DNA of 64,000 nt from Gammaproteobacteria bacterium. Lineage in GTDB: Bacteria > Pseudomonadota > Gammaproteobacteria > Steroidobacterales > GCA-2729495. A program made the position numbers and the translations under genes. Within the stretch, counting starts at the first letter, position 1. The number at the start of each line of letters is the position of its first letter. The stretch covers positions 1 through 64,000 of the forward strand of contig JADYZO010000107.1 of assembly GCA_020853135.1 (NCBI GenBank), in the 5' to 3' direction. Below the pieces are notes generated by a model. That model did no database searches. It had not been told where the DNA came from and was given only the letters and a program-made list of their open reading frames with translations. Shown piece by piece: positions 1-10,136 of this stretch.

Positions 1-2
1 CC

Positions 3-128
3 CGTCGAATGCAGCATCTGGAGCCGGAAACCGGCTCGGTTGGCGTACAACCGGGCCACTTCATGACCGCGGGAGTCGATCCTGTACCGCCCATCAGTTT
101 CATGGCTGGTAAATCAGACCTTCCCTAG
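3..128 (+). other. Possible C-terminal end of an upstream ORF (unrecognised)
   Basis: Frame 3 is open from the window edge to a TAG at 126-128, giving about 41 codons that end in PISFMAGKSDLP. I do not recognise the sequence. The fragment is too short to tell coding from chance, and a minus-strand frame is also open here. The rest of 129-265 shows no gene apart from the promoter-like -10 before tRNA-Leu. Confidence 0.2.
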
Positions 129-205
129 GGGCCGGCAGCCCGGGTGCGCGGCGGCCGGCCAGCTCGGGCCGGGTGTGGCTGGACCCGCCTGCGGATGTCC
201 CGGCC

Positions 206-234
206 CCGGACCCGCCGGGACACTTGGCTATAAT
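206..234 (+). promoter_or_regulatory. Putative promoter of tRNA-Leu
   Basis: A perfect -10 hexamer TATAAT lies at 229-234, about 32 nt before the tRNA-Leu gene. The -35 position (206-211) matches poorly. The placement suits a stable-RNA promoter. Transcription could continue into tig, because no terminator is visible between the tRNA and tig. Confidence 0.4.
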
Positions 235-265
235 GGCGGCTGCCGCTGGATGGCGCAGTCGATGC

Positions 266-350
266 GCGAAAGTGGCGGAACTGGTAGACGCGCAGGATTT
301 AGGTTCCTGTGGGGCAACCCGTGAGAGTTCGATTCTCTCCTTTCGCACCA
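266..350 (+). tRNA. tRNA-Leu(UAG)
   Basis: An 85-nt class II tRNA with encoded CCA. The acceptor arms GCGAAAG and CTTTCGC pair perfectly. The anticodon stem CAGGA/TCCTG carries loop TTTAGGT, so the anticodon is TAG at 300-302. A long variable arm and a GTTCGATTC T-loop are present. It reads CUA and other CUN leucine codons. Confidence 0.97.
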
Positions 351-409
351 CCTGAGCAGTCGGCCCTGTCTCCCGCCCCGGATAAACATCAAGAGCGAAG
401 GAATCAGCT

Positions 410-1699
410 TTGACGGACATGCAGGTTTCATTGGAGGCGGGCGCCGGCCTGGAGCGGCGCCTGCGGGTGCAGGTGCCCGCCGACCGGGTGGAGCAGGAGG
501 TGGAGGCGCGGCTCAAGTCGGCTGCCCGCACGGTGCGGCTGAAGGGTTTCCGGCCCGGCAAGGTGCCTGACGGCATGGTGCGACAGCGTTTCGGGACCCA
601 GATCCGCCAGGAGGTCATCCAGGACGTGGTCCGCTCCAGCTACTCGGAGGCGATCTCCCGGGAAAACCTGCGGCCCGTCGGCAGCCCGCGCATTGAAAGC
701 GAGCCGGAGGCCGTTGGCCAGGGGGTCGCCTACACGGCCATCTTCGAGGTGTACCCGGAGTTCAGGGTGACCGGACTCGATGGCCTGGCCATCGAGAAGG
801 CGGAGGCCGCCGTCAGCGACGCGGACATCGACCAGACCATCGAGCGCCTGCGCCGCCAGCGCGGGCAGTGGCAGCCCGTCGCCAGGGCGGCAGCCAGCGG
901 CGACCGGGTCACCGTGGATTTCGCCGGGACGCTGAAAGGTGAACCGATCGAGGGTGGCAAGGCCGAGCGCTTCGGTATCGTGATCGGCGAGGGACGGATG
1001 CTCCCCGACTTCGAGTCGAACCTGCCGGGGCTCGCGCCCGGGGCGGACAAGCGCTTCGAGGTGGTCTTTCCCGGCGACTACTACGAGGAGAAGCTGCGGG
1101 GCCAGGCAGTGGTTTTCGACGTGCACGTCCATGAAGTGGCGGCCATGGAGCTGCCGGCCGTTGACGCCGACTTCATCCGCGGCTTCGGCATCGCCAGTGG
1201 CGAGATGGCCGAATTCCGCCGCCTGATCCGCGAAAACCTCGAGCGGGAGGCAGCTGCCAAGGTGCAGGCCGAGATGCGCCGCCAGCTCATCGAGCAGCTG
1301 CTGGCGGCCAATCCCGTGGATGTCCCCGTGACCATGGTGTCGCGTGAGGCAGCCAGCCTCCAGGCGGAGGCCGCGCGCAGCGTGGGCGCTGCCGATGGGC
1401 AGGCCGCGGGGGCCTACGACGAGGTGGCGCGACGGCGCGTGCGCGTCGGGCTGATCCTCGGCGAGATCGTCCGCGAACAGGCCATCACCGTGGACCAGGC
1501 ACGGGTTGGGCGCAAGCTCGACGAACTCTGCCGGTCGTACGACCAGCCGGAGGATGTGCGCAGGGTCTACCTGCAGAACGCCGAGCTGATGGCACAGGTC
1601 GAGAACTCGGTGCTGGAGGAGCAGGTCATGTCCTGGCTCATGGAGCGCGCGAGGCTCACCAGCCGGAGCGTGCCCTTCGGCGAGCTGATGGGTGTCTAG
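410..1699 (+). CDS. tig: Trigger factor
   Basis: Ribosome-bound chaperone with peptidyl-prolyl isomerase activity that meets nascent chains at the exit tunnel. The N-terminal ribosome-docking motif GFRPGKVP lies at residues 46-53. An FKBP-like domain follows at about 160-245, then the helical C-terminal chaperone domain. At 429 residues it is of family length. I take the TTG start at 410 because AAGGA (398-402) is spaced 7 nt from it. The in-frame ATG at 419 would be 16 nt from that site. It heads the tig-clpP-clpX-lon block, where chaperone and proteases are normally neighbours. Confidence 0.97.
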   Translation: MTDMQVSLEAGAGLERRLRVQVPADRVEQEVEARLKSAARTVRLKGFRPGKVPDGMVRQRFGTQIRQEVIQDVVRSSYSEAISRENLRPVGSPRIESEPEAVGQGVAYTAIFEVYPEFRVTGLDGLAIEKAEAAVSDADIDQTIERLRRQRGQWQPVARAAASGDRVTVDFAGTLKGEPIEGGKAERFGIVIGEGRMLPDFESNLPGLAPGADKRFEVVFPGDYYEEKLRGQAVVFDVHVHEVAAMELPAVDADFIRGFGIASGEMAEFRRLIRENLEREAAAKVQAEMRRQLIEQLLAANPVDVPVTMVSREAASLQAEAARSVGAADGQAAGAYDEVARRRVRVGLILGEIVREQAITVDQARVGRKLDELCRSYDQPEDVRRVYLQNAELMAQVENSVLEEQVMSWLMERARLTSRSVPFGELMGV

Positions 1700-1708
1700 C
1701 AAAGGACC

Positions 1709-2347
1709 ATGAATCGAATGGATACGCAGGCTCTCAATCTTGTGCCGATCGTGGTCGAGCAGACCGCACGGGGCGAGCGTTCATACGACATCTATTCCCG
1801 GCTGCTGAAGGAGCGGGTGGTGTTCATGGTGGGGCCGGTGGAGGATTACACCGCCAACGTCGTGGTCGCGCAGCTGCTGTACCTGGAGTCGGAGAACCCC
1901 GACAAGGACATCCACCTCTACATCAATTCCCCGGGTGGTTCGGTGAGCGCCGGACTCTCCATCTACGACACCATGCAGTTCATCAAGCCCGATGTCAGCA
2001 CCATCTGCGTTGGCCAGGCGGCCAGCATGGGCGCGGTGCTGCTGGCGGGCGGCGCCAGGGGCAAGCGTTACAGCCTGCCGCATTCCCGCGTGATGATCCA
2101 TCAGCCGCTCGGCGGCTTCCAGGGGCAGGCCGTGGATTTCGACCGCTACGCCAGGGAGATCCTCCAGACCCGCTCGCGCCTCAATGACATTCTCGTGAAG
2201 CACACCGGCCAGCCGCTGGAGCGCATCGAGAAGGACACGGACCGCGACTACTTCATGAGCGGGGCGGAGGCGGTGGAGTACGGCATCATCGATACGGTGC
2301 TGGCGCAGCGTGCCACCGTGGCGTCCCCCGCCGGCGGGGCCGGCTGA
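1709..2347 (+). CDS. clpP: ATP-dependent Clp protease proteolytic subunit
   Basis: Serine peptidase that forms the 14-mer barrel used by ClpX and ClpA in the cytoplasm. The catalytic triad is visible as S106 in GQAASMGA, H131 in RVMIHQP and D180 in DTDRDYFM. The product is 212 aa, normal for the family, including a short propeptide. It starts 9 nt after tig stops. AAGGA at 1702-1706 is only 2 nt from this ATG, so the in-frame ATG at 1718 (11 nt away) is also possible. Confidence 0.97.
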   Translation: MNRMDTQALNLVPIVVEQTARGERSYDIYSRLLKERVVFMVGPVEDYTANVVVAQLLYLESENPDKDIHLYINSPGGSVSAGLSIYDTMQFIKPDVSTICVGQAASMGAVLLAGGARGKRYSLPHSRVMIHQPLGGFQGQAVDFDRYAREILQTRSRLNDILVKHTGQPLERIEKDTDRDYFMSGAEAVEYGIIDTVLAQRATVASPAGGAG

Positions 2348-2378
2348 GGGTTTCGTCGGGAAACGCGACCTGGGTGCT

Positions 2379-2408
2379 TTGCCCGGGCCGCATGGGGCGT
2401 GCTATATA
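2379..2408 (+). promoter_or_regulatory. Candidate sigma-70 promoter for clpX
   Basis: TTGCCC at 2379-2384 and TATATA at 2403-2408 are separated by 18 nt in the 130-nt clpP-clpX gap. It would give a leader of about 60 nt before the clpX ATG and allow clpX-lon to be transcribed apart from tig-clpP. Confidence 0.45.
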
Positions 2409-2477
2409 CCGGCAGGATGGCCGGGATCGTGGCGCTGGTGCGCGCTGCAGTACCCCGTCACAGGAACCGAGGGTGAT

Positions 2478-3800
2478 ATGTCGAACGAGACCCGTGGACG
2501 AAACGACGACGGCAAGCTGCTCTACTGCTCTTTCTGCGGCAAGAGCCAGCATGAGGTCCGCAAGCTGATTGCAGGCCCATCGGTGTTCATCTGCGATGAA
2601 TGCGTGGAGCTGTGCAACGACATCATCCGCGAGGAACTCGAGGATCGCACGGAGCAGCGCAGCACGAAACTGCCGAAGCCCCACGAGATCAAGGCCATCC
2701 TCGACGAGTATGTGATCGGCCAGGAGCGCGCCAAGAAGGTGCTCTCCGTCGCGGTCTACAACCACTACAAGCGTCTCGAGAACCGTTCCAGCGAGAGTGG
2801 CAAGAAGGATGTCGAGATTGCCAAGAGCAACATCCTGCTGATCGGCCCCACCGGCTGTGGCAAGACGCTGCTCGCCGAGACGCTGGCGCGCCTGCTCAAT
2901 GTGCCATTCACCATTGCCGATGCCACCACGCTCACGGAGGCGGGCTACGTCGGCGAGGACGTCGAGAATATCGTGCAGAAGCTGCTGCAGAAGTGCGATT
3001 ACGACGTGGAGAAGGCCCAGACGGGCATCGTCTACATCGACGAGATCGACAAGATATCGAGGAAGTCCGACAACCCGTCCATCACCCGGGATGTTTCCGG
3101 CGAGGGCGTCCAGCAGGCGCTGCTCAAGCTCATCGAGGGCACCATGGCCTCCGTGCCGCCCCAGGGTGGGCGCAAGCACCCGCAGCAGGAGTTCCTCCAG
3201 GTCGATACCACGAATATTCTCTTCATCGTGGGCGGCGCCTTCGCCGGCCTGGAGAAAATCATACGCAGGCGTTCCCAGACTGGCGGCATCGGCTTCGTAG
3301 CGGAGGTCAGGAGCAGGACCGAAGAGGTGAACCTCGGCCAGGTGCTGACGGATGCCGAGCCCGAGGACCTGATCAAGTACGGGCTGATCCCCGAGTTCGT
3401 CGGCCGCCTGCCGGTGGTGGCCACCCTGGATGAACTCGACGAGGCTGCGCTCATCAGCATCCTGGTGGACCCGCGCAACGCCCTGACCAAGCAGTACCAC
3501 AAGCTCTTCGAGATGGAAGGCTGCGAACTGGAGTTCCGCGAGGACGCCCTGCGTGCCGTGGCCCAGAAGGCCATGCAGCGCAAGACCGGTGCCCGTGGCC
3601 TGCGCACCATCCTCGAGGGCGTGTTGCTCGACACCATGTACGACCTGCCGTCCATGACCAATGCACGCAAGGTCGTGGTCGATGAGGCGGTCATCCTCGG
3701 GGAAACCCGGCCCTACGTCATCTACGAGTCCGATGAGGCGGCCGTGCCGCGCCTGGCTGTCGAGGACGAGCGCCTGCGCGCAGGATCCGGCCGGTCCTGA
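2478..3800 (+). CDS. clpX: ATP-dependent Clp protease ATP-binding subunit ClpX
   Basis: AAA+ unfoldase that feeds substrates to ClpP. The N-terminal zinc-binding dimerisation domain has CxxC pairs at 17/20 and 39/42. Walker A is GPTGCGKT at 123-130, Walker B is VYIDEID, the pore loop is GYVGED, and a sensor-2 region contains KTGARGLR. The start is the ATG at 2478 (440 aa), preceded by GAGGGTG. A longer open frame to 2310 lacks family similarity and overlaps clpP. Confidence 0.97.
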   Translation: MSNETRGRNDDGKLLYCSFCGKSQHEVRKLIAGPSVFICDECVELCNDIIREELEDRTEQRSTKLPKPHEIKAILDEYVIGQERAKKVLSVAVYNHYKRLENRSSESGKKDVEIAKSNILLIGPTGCGKTLLAETLARLLNVPFTIADATTLTEAGYVGEDVENIVQKLLQKCDYDVEKAQTGIVYIDEIDKISRKSDNPSITRDVSGEGVQQALLKLIEGTMASVPPQGGRKHPQQEFLQVDTTNILFIVGGAFAGLEKIIRRRSQTGGIGFVAEVRSRTEEVNLGQVLTDAEPEDLIKYGLIPEFVGRLPVVATLDELDEAALISILVDPRNALTKQYHKLFEMEGCELEFREDALRAVAQKAMQRKTGARGLRTILEGVLLDTMYDLPSMTNARKVVVDEAVILGETRPYVIYESDEAAVPRLAVEDERLRAGSGRS

Positions 3801-3819
3801 CCCGCCGCGGCGGCGGGTC
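3799..3819 (+). other. Inverted repeat in the clpX-lon gap
   Basis: Two 10-nt arms, GACCCGCCGC and GCGGCGGGTC, flank a single base, so a stem of about 8 bp could form directly after the clpX stop. There is no T-run, so it is more likely an mRNA stability or pausing hairpin than an intrinsic terminator. Confidence 0.4.
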
Positions 3820-3865
3820 CGCACGGGCGGGCGGCTGCCGGCCTTCAGGGATGATGGAGAAGCAG

Positions 3866-6277
3866 ATGTCAGAAGACCACCAGCAGATCCGCAAGAACGT
3901 CCCCGTCCTGCCGCTGCGGGACGTGGTGGTCTATCCGCACATGGTGATCCCGCTGTTCGTGGGCCGCCAGAAGTCCATCCTGGCGCTTGATGGCGCCATG
4001 AACGCCGGCAAGCAGATACTGCTGGTCGCGCAGAAGCAGGCCGACATCGACGACCCGGGCCTCGATGACATCTATGCGGTGGGCACGCTGGCCACGATCC
4101 TGCAGCTGCTCAAGCTGCCGGATGGCACGGTCAAGGTCCTGGTGGAGGGTGGCGCGCGGGTTCGCCTGCTGGCCTGCCATTCAGGTGAGCACTTTTCCGC
4201 GGACGTGGAGCTGATCGCCGAGGACGAGGCCATCGAGGCGCGGGAGCTCGATGTGCTCAAGCGCTCGATCATCACCCAGTTCGAGAACTACGTGAAGCTC
4301 AACAAGAAGGTGCCGCCGGAGGTCCTGACCTCGCTGATGGCCATCGACCAGCCCGGCCGCCTCGCCGACACCGTGGTCGCCCACATGTCGCTGAAGCTGG
4401 AGGCCAAGCAGAAGATCCTCGAGATCCGGGGCGTGCGCGAGCGGCTGGAGCACGTGCTCGGCCTCGTGGACACCGAGATCGACATGCTGCAGATCGAGAA
4501 GCGGATCCGTGGCCGCGTCAAGCAGCAGATGGAGAAGAGCCAGCGGGAGTACTACCTCAACGAGCAGATGAAGGCGATCCAGAAGGAGCTCGGCGACATG
4601 GAAGATGCGCCGAACGAGATCGCCGACCTGGAACAGAAGATCGCCCGGGCAGGCATGTCCCAGGAGGCGCGCGACAAGGCCACGGCGGAGCTCAACAAGC
4701 TCAAGATGATGTCGCCCATGTCGGCCGAGGCCACCGTGGTGCGCAATTACATCGACTGGCTGGTCAAGTCGCCGTGGCGCAGCCGCACCAAGATCAACCG
4801 CGACCTGCGCCATGCCGAGGCGGTTCTGGAGAAGGACCACTACGGGCTGGAGAAGGTCAAGGAGCGCATCCTCGAATATCTTGCCGTCCAGCAGCGGGTG
4901 AGGAAGACCAAGGGTCCGATCCTGTGCCTGGTGGGGCCGCCGGGTGTCGGCAAGACCTCGCTTGGCCAGAGCATTGCGCGGGCCACCAACCGCAAGTTCA
5001 TCCGGATGTCGCTCGGCGGCGTGCGCGATGAGGCCGAGATCCGCGGTCACCGGCGCACCTACATCGGTTCGATGCCCGGCAAGATCATCCAGAGCCTCGC
5101 CAAGACGGCGGTGCGCAACCCGCTGTTCCTGCTTGACGAGGTCGACAAGATGTCCACGGATTTCCGTGGGGATCCATCCTCGGCACTCCTCGAGGTGCTG
5201 GACCCGGAGCAGAACGGCGCGTTCAACGACCACTATCTGGAAGTGGATTTCGACCTCTCCGACGTGATGTTCGTGTGCACGGCCAACACGCTCAACATCC
5301 CGCCGCCGTTGCTCGATCGCATGGAAGTCATCCGCATCCCGGGCTATACCGAGGATGAAAAGCTCAACATCGCCCGCAATTACCTGATCCCCAAGCAGAT
5401 GAAGGCCAACGGACTCAGGGACAGCGAGCTGGTGATCGGCGATGCCGCCATTCGCGACGCCATCCGTTATTACACGCGGGAGTCCGGCGTGCGCAACCTC
5501 GAGCGGGAGATTGCCAAGGTCTGCCGCAAGGTCGTCAAGGGCCTGCTCCTCAAGCCGCGCGAGGCCCAGATCCAGGTGGGGCCGCGCAGCCTCGACAAGT
5601 ACCTCGGAGTGCGCCGCTTCCGCTATGGCCGGGCCGAAGAGACGGATCAGGTCGGGCAGGTGACAGGCCTCGCCTGGACGGAGGTCGGTGGCGAGTTGCT
5701 GACGATCGAGGCTGCCGTGGTGCCGGGCAAGGGCAAGCTCATCAACACCGGTCAGCTGGGTGACGTGATGCAGGAGTCCATCCAGGCGGCGACCACCGTG
5801 GTGCGCAGCCGGGCCCGGGTGCTTGGCATCGACGAGGATTTCCACCAGCGTTTCGACCTGCATGTGCACGTGCCCGAGGGTGCTACGCCAAAGGACGGGC
5901 CGAGCGCCGGCGTTGGCATGTGCACGGCGCTGGTATCGGCCCTCACCGGGATACCGGTGCGTTCGGATGTGGCGATGACCGGCGAGATCACGCTGCGCGG
6001 CGAGGTGCTGCCGATCGGCGGCCTGAAGGAAAAGCTGCTGGCCGCCCACCGTGGCGGGATCACGACGACGCTGATCCCGAAGGACAACGAGAAGGATCTC
6101 GCCGAAATCCCGAAAAACATCAAGGACAAGCTGCGGATTGTTCCCGTGCGCTGGATGGACGAGGTCCTGCAGTTGTCGCTCCAGCGCATGCCGATGCCCA
6201 AGCCGGGCGATGGCGCGCCGGCTGAAGAGGCGCCGGCGAAGCCGGAGGCTGCCGCGGGCGAAGTGCGTGCCCACTAG
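3866..6277 (+). CDS. lon: ATP-dependent protease Lon
   Basis: Cytoplasmic AAA+ serine protease for misfolded and regulatory proteins. The substrate-binding N domain begins [15 protein letters not shown]. Walker A GPPGVGKT lies near residue 357. The C-terminal peptidase has the Ser-Lys dyad: Ser in PKDGPSAG (about 680) and Lys in [15 protein letters not shown] (about 723). I choose the ATG at 3866 (803 aa) because GGAGA (3856-3860) is well spaced from it. An in-frame ATG at 3851 has no such site. The C-terminal 25 or so residues are an Ala/Glu/Pro-rich tail. Confidence 0.96.
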   Translation: MSEDHQQIRKNVPVLPLRDVVVYPHMVIPLFVGRQKSILALDGAMNAGKQILLVAQKQADIDDPGLDDIYAVGTLATILQLLKLPDGTVKVLVEGGARVRLLACHSGEHFSADVELIAEDEAIEARELDVLKRSIITQFENYVKLNKKVPPEVLTSLMAIDQPGRLADTVVAHMSLKLEAKQKILEIRGVRERLEHVLGLVDTEIDMLQIEKRIRGRVKQQMEKSQREYYLNEQMKAIQKELGDMEDAPNEIADLEQKIARAGMSQEARDKATAELNKLKMMSPMSAEATVVRNYIDWLVKSPWRSRTKINRDLRHAEAVLEKDHYGLEKVKERILEYLAVQQRVRKTKGPILCLVGPPGVGKTSLGQSIARATNRKFIRMSLGGVRDEAEIRGHRRTYIGSMPGKIIQSLAKTAVRNPLFLLDEVDKMSTDFRGDPSSALLEVLDPEQNGAFNDHYLEVDFDLSDVMFVCTANTLNIPPPLLDRMEVIRIPGYTEDEKLNIARNYLIPKQMKANGLRDSELVIGDAAIRDAIRYYTRESGVRNLEREIAKVCRKVVKGLLLKPREAQIQVGPRSLDKYLGVRRFRYGRAEETDQVGQVTGLAWTEVGGELLTIEAAVVPGKGKLINTGQLGDVMQESIQAATTVVRSRARVLGIDEDFHQRFDLHVHVPEGATPKDGPSAGVGMCTALVSALTGIPVRSDVAMTGEITLRGEVLPIGGLKEKLLAAHRGGITTTLIPKDNEKDLAEIPKNIKDKLRIVPVRWMDEVLQLSLQRMPMPKPGDGAPAEEAPAKPEAAAGEVRAH

Positions 6278-6322
6278 CCGCTGTCGGGTGGCCGGCGGCG
6301 CATTTATTGACAGCGGTTTTTT
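6278..6322 (+). terminator. Intrinsic terminator of lon
   Basis: CCGCTGTC (6278-6285) pairs with GACAGCGG (6309-6316), and six Ts follow at 6317-6322. The 23-nt loop is large but contains a GC-rich part that may fold further. It begins at the base after the lon stop codon. Its 3' arm contains most of the hupB -35 box. Confidence 0.6.
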
Positions 6323-6336
6323 GCCCTTGGTATAAG
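6307..6336 (+). promoter_or_regulatory. Sigma-70 promoter of hupB
   Basis: Consensus TTGACA at 6307-6312 and TATAAG at 6331-6336 are 18 nt apart. The predicted leader is about 175 nt before the hupB ATG. This is one of the best-matching promoters in the window, as expected for an abundant nucleoid protein. Confidence 0.75.
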
Positions 6337-6516
6337 GGCGGCGATTCCACTGGTCGTGGCGCTGCCTGCTTCAGCGTCGTTTCCGGCCGGCTTTCCGCGT
6401 TGCCGAGACACGGGCGCGGCAGCCATCCTCAATCTGCCGGCGGGTGAATTTCAGGGGCGTTGCCGTGGGTCGGTGACGCAAGGTTCCAGGATGTTTTTCT
6501 TGCAAGGGTACATGCC

Positions 6517-6789
6517 ATGAACAAGGGCGATCTGATCGATGCCGTATGCACTGAAACGGGCCTGTCGAAGGCTGACGCCGCGCGTGCGGTCGAATCGGTG
6601 TTTTCCGTCATCACCGGCGTGCTGAAGCAGGGCGAGCAGATCTCCCTGGTCGGGTTCGGGACATTCACCGTGAAGACGCGGGCCGCCCGCACCGGGCGCA
6701 ATCCGCGCACGGGCGAAACCATCGAGATCCGTGCCAGCAGGGTGCCGGGATTCCGCGCTGGCAAGGGCCTGAAGGATGCCGTAAACTAG
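6517..6789 (+). CDS. hupB: DNA-binding protein HU-beta
   Basis: Histone-like nucleoid protein of 90 aa that dimerises and bends DNA. It starts MNKGDLIDAV and has the HU signature GFGTFTVKTRAARTGRNP, with the arm RNPRTGETIEI. The ATG at 6517 has AAGGG (6504-6508) 8 nt upstream. It sits between lon and ppiD, as in Pseudomonas and Escherichia, and has its own promoter. Confidence 0.97.
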   Translation: MNKGDLIDAVCTETGLSKADAARAVESVFSVITGVLKQGEQISLVGFGTFTVKTRAARTGRNPRTGETIEIRASRVPGFRAGKGLKDAVN

Positions 6790-6919
6790 CGCGCCTTTTC
6801 GGGATGATGCCGGGCTTGCTGACGGCCTGGCAGGGTCCGGGAAGTGGGTGTGACCGCAGCGGTCAGCGGTGGTGGTTTCCGGCAGCGGCAGGCCGACGGG
6901 GCGTACGGACGTCACGGAC

Positions 6920-6995
6920 GGGTGCTTAGCTCAGCTGGAAGAGCGTCGCCCTTACAAGGCGAAGGTCGGGGGTTCGAGACCCTCAGCACCCACCA
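6920..6995 (+). tRNA. tRNA-Val(UAC)
   Basis: A 76-nt tRNA with encoded CCA. Acceptor arm GGGTGCT pairs with AGCACCC. Anticodon stem TCGCC/GGCGA holds loop CTTACAA, so the anticodon is TAC. It lies 7 nt before tRNA-Asp and the two are probably one transcript. Confidence 0.97.
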
Positions 6996-7002
6996 GTTTC
7001 GT

Positions 7003-7079
7003 GGAGTGGTAGTTCAGCTGGTTAGAATACCGGCCTGTCACGCCGGGGGTCGCGGGTTCGAGTCCCGTCCACTCCGCCA
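7003..7079 (+). tRNA. tRNA-Asp(GUC)
   Basis: A 77-nt tRNA with encoded CCA. Acceptor arm GGAGTGG pairs with CCACTCC. The anticodon stem CCGGC/GCCGG carries loop CTGTCAC, so the anticodon is GTC. It shares a transcript and terminator with tRNA-Val. Confidence 0.97.
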
Positions 7080-7090
7080 GCTCAAGCATG

Positions 7091-7122
7091 ACGGGCGCCC
7101 CAGGGGGCGCCCGTGCTTTTTT
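7091..7122 (+). terminator. Intrinsic terminator after tRNA-Val/tRNA-Asp
   Basis: A perfect 10-bp stem ACGGGCGCCC/GGGCGCCCGT with loop CAGG is followed by GC and six Ts (7117-7122). It ends the tRNA transcript before ppiD. Confidence 0.85.
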
Positions 7123-7211
7123 CCGCCTGTAGAATGCGCCTCTCGACCGCCGAGGCCGGTTGCCGGTGCGTAATGCCCGGTGGCCGCGGGGCCGCCCAGA
7201 CTGGAGTCACC

Positions 7212-9161
7212 ATGCTGCAGACCATTCGCGATCATTTCACCGGTGTCATGGCCCTGATCATCATCGTGGGCATCGGTGTGGCATTGACCATCGGGCTGGT
7301 CGACACGAAGACCGGCATCCAGGCGCGCAATTTTGCCGCCAGCGTCAACGGCGAGGATATTGCAGCCCGTGATTTCCGCCAGATTGCGGACCGGGAACGG
7401 CTGGAGCAGGAGCAGAAGACCCGTTCGGAGATCTCTCCGGCCGAGCGCGAGCAGATCGAGCGCAGTGTCCTGGAGGGCATGGTCCGCAACCGTGTCGTCG
7501 CCCAGTATGTCAATGCGCAGGGTTATCGCGTCGGTGACGCATCGGTGGCCGCACAGATCCGTGCGATGCCGATCTTCCAGGTGGCCGGCAAGTTCTCCCC
7601 CGACAGTTACAAGGCAGCCCTGGCCAGTCAGGGCATATCGCCTGCCGCCTTCGAGGAGGAACGGCGCGTCGCCATGGAGATCGAGCAGCTGCAAAATGGC
7701 CTGCTGGAAAGCGCATTTTTCACTCCTGCGGAGTTCCGTCGCTTCGTGGTCCTGGATGCCGAGCGGCGCCGGGCTGCGTTCGCCACCCTCGATGCCGGGG
7801 TCATCGCCGGCACGCTGAAGCCCGGCGAAGCGGACGTCAGGGCCTATTACGATGCCCATCCCGACCACTTCGAGTCGCAGGAAAGCGTGTCACTCGACTA
7901 TGTCGTGGCACAGCCTGCCGGCATGGCGCCTGCCGCTGCGCCCACCGAAGCCGAGTTGCGGGCAGCCTACGACGCCAATCCCGGCCGCTTCCAGAGTGCC
8001 GAGCAGCGCCGTGCACGCCACATCCTGGTGGCGGTCGGCAAGGCAACCGACGACCAGGCGGCAGCGAAGAAGGCCGCTGGCCTCCGTGCGCGCCTGGACA
8101 AGGGTGAGGACTTCGCGGCACTGGCGCGCGAGTCGTCGGACGATACCGGTTCGGCGGCCAATGGCGGCGAACTGGGCTGGGCCGGGAAGGGCACTTTCGT
8201 CGGGCCGTTCGAGGACGCACTCTTCGCCGCGAAGCCGGGCGAGATCACCCAGCCGGTCCGGACCGAGTTCGGCTATCACATCATCCAGCTCGAGGAGGTG
8301 CGTCCGGGGGCACAACGGTCCTTCGAGGAGGTTCGTCCCGAGCTGCTTGCCGAGGCCCGGGCCAGGGGCGCGCAGGACCGGTTCGCCGAGCTGACCGAAA
8401 AAATGGATGATGCCGCCCTGGAGAATCCGGGCAGCCTCGATGCCGTGGCCAAGGCCAGCGGCCTGCCGATCCAGCACATCGCGGAGTTCACCCGCAGTGC
8501 TGGCGGCGAACCCTTTGGTGCAAGCCGGGCGGTGATCGATGCGGCATTCAGTGCCGCCGTGCTCGAGGCCGGCGAGAACAGCCCGCTGGTCGAGGTGGGC
8601 GATGGTCGTGCGGTGGTCCTGCGCGTCACCGAGCATCGCGCCGCAGAGTTGCGGCCGTTCGAGGAGGTGCGTGCGCAGGCGGAAGCCGAGGTCCGTGCCG
8701 AGAAGGCCGCGGCGCTGGCGGCCGAGCGTGGCCAGGCAATCGTTCAGCAGGCGCGCTCTGGCGGGGAGTTCGCCGCGCTGGTGGCTGCGGCGGGCGCCAC
8801 GCTGGTCGCTCCCGCCGAGCCCTTGCCGCGCAACAGCCCGGCAGTGCCGCCGGAGATCCTCGCCGCCATCTTCCGGGCGCCCTATCCCGCAGCGGGGGCG
8901 GCTGACAAGGCGGGCGGCGCCACTGAACGGGGCAGTTTCGACGGCCTTGTCCTGGCGGATGGCAGTTACGCGGTGTTGCGCGTCGATGCGGTGATTCCGG
9001 GCCGGCCGGATGACATTCCGCGGGGAGAGCGCGACGCACGCAAGGACATCCTGGCGCGCCAGACCGGTGTTCGCGAGGGCACCGGCGTGGCGACCGATCT
9101 GCGCAATGCGGCCAAGGTGGTCATTGCCCCCGGCCTGTTCGAGCAGCAGGACAGCTTCTGA
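7212..9161 (+). CDS. ppiD: Peptidyl-prolyl isomerase PpiD
   Basis: Inner-membrane-anchored periplasmic chaperone that acts on proteins leaving the Sec translocon. A single N-terminal membrane segment (about residues 12-32, [16 protein letters not shown]) is followed by a SurA-like chaperone region. A parvulin domain starts at [15 protein letters not shown] (about 270) and runs through [16 protein letters not shown] to [12 protein letters not shown]. The product is 649 aa. The ATG at 7212 has GGAG 5 nt upstream. The longer open frame would put the membrane segment deep inside the protein. Confidence 0.95.
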   Translation: MLQTIRDHFTGVMALIIIVGIGVALTIGLVDTKTGIQARNFAASVNGEDIAARDFRQIADRERLEQEQKTRSEISPAEREQIERSVLEGMVRNRVVAQYVNAQGYRVGDASVAAQIRAMPIFQVAGKFSPDSYKAALASQGISPAAFEEERRVAMEIEQLQNGLLESAFFTPAEFRRFVVLDAERRRAAFATLDAGVIAGTLKPGEADVRAYYDAHPDHFESQESVSLDYVVAQPAGMAPAAAPTEAELRAAYDANPGRFQSAEQRRARHILVAVGKATDDQAAAKKAAGLRARLDKGEDFAALARESSDDTGSAANGGELGWAGKGTFVGPFEDALFAAKPGEITQPVRTEFGYHIIQLEEVRPGAQRSFEEVRPELLAEARARGAQDRFAELTEKMDDAALENPGSLDAVAKASGLPIQHIAEFTRSAGGEPFGASRAVIDAAFSAAVLEAGENSPLVEVGDGRAVVLRVTEHRAAELRPFEEVRAQAEAEVRAEKAAALAAERGQAIVQQARSGGEFAALVAAAGATLVAPAEPLPRNSPAVPPEILAAIFRAPYPAAGAADKAGGATERGSFDGLVLADGSYAVLRVDAVIPGRPDDIPRGERDARKDILARQTGVREGTGVATDLRNAAKVVIAPGLFEQQDSF

Positions 9162-9192
9162 CCCGGGGACGGCGCTCCAGGCAGGCGGCCTG

Positions 9193-9972
9193 CTATTCGG
9201 GGCTCATCCCGATGACGTGGTATCCGCCGTCGACGTAGAGCGTCTGGCCGGTGATGCCGGCCGCCAGGTCCGAGCAGAGGAAGGCCCCCGCGTTGCCGAC
9301 TTCCTCGATCGTGACGAGGCGGCGCAGCGGCGCGGTCTTTTCCATGTAGTGCAGCATGATGCGCATTCCGCCAATGCCGGCTGCCGCCAGCGTCTTGATC
9401 GGGCCCGCCGAGATGCAGTTGACGCGGATCCCGGACGGCCCGAGATCGGAAGCCATGAAGCGCACGTTGGCCTCCAGGCTGGCCTTGGCCGGTCCCATCA
9501 CGTTGTAGTTCGGGATGGTCCGCACGGCGGCGAGGTAGCTCATGGTGAGCAATGCGCTGCCCGGCCGGAGCATCGGGCGCCCCGCCTTGGCGAGGGCGAC
9601 GAAGCTGTAGCTGCTGATGTCCTGGGCGAGGCGGAAACCATCCCGGGTGACCGTATCGACGTAGCTGCCGGAGAGTTGCTCGCGAGGCGCGAAAGCCACC
9701 GAGTGCACGATGACGTCCAGCTGTGGCCACTCACGGCGCAGGATGTCGAAGGCGTCGTTGATCTGCGCATCCTCGGCCACGTCCATGGGCAGCACCAGGC
9801 GGGTGCCGGTCCTGCCTGCCAGTTCCTCGACCCGCTCCCGGAGCTTGTCGTTCTGGTACGTGTACGCGAGCTCGGCGCCTTCGCGGGCCATGGCCTCGGC
9901 GATGCCCCAGGCGATGGACCGGTCACTGGCGACGCCGACGATGAGCGCGCGTTTTCCCGTCAAGAATCCCAT
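9193..9972 (-). CDS. fabI: Enoyl-[acyl-carrier-protein] reductase (NADH) FabI
   Basis: Catalyses the last reduction of the fatty acid elongation cycle. It is a short-chain dehydrogenase of 259 aa with the FabI-type active site Y156-x6-K163 in YNVMGPAK and Y146 in MSYLAAV, matching E. coli numbering. The NAD site has the FabI form [13 protein letters not shown]. The start at 9972 ([13 protein letters not shown]) has AGGA just upstream. It converges on ppiD, and that pairing is also seen in Pseudomonas. Confidence 0.96.
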   Translation of the reverse strand: MGFLTGKRALIVGVASDRSIAWGIAEAMAREGAELAYTYQNDKLRERVEELAGRTGTRLVLPMDVAEDAQINDAFDILRREWPQLDVIVHSVAFAPREQLSGSYVDTVTRDGFRLAQDISSYSFVALAKAGRPMLRPGSALLTMSYLAAVRTIPNYNVMGPAKASLEANVRFMASDLGPSGIRVNCISAGPIKTLAAAGIGGMRIMLHYMEKTAPLRRLVTIEEVGNAGAFLCSDLAAGITGQTLYVDGGYHVIGMSPE

Positions 9973-10136
9973 ATTCCTGCTCTTGCCCCCTGCAAACCGA
10001 CGCTGATTGTATGCCGGGGCCCGGCGCTTCGTCACAGGAGCCTGCGCCGGCCGGCTCCGGTATGATAGGCGGCGGCGCGGGTTTCCGCATCGCCGGAGCC
10101 CAAGCATGGCGACAGGGGCAGCCGGTCTCGAGGCGC

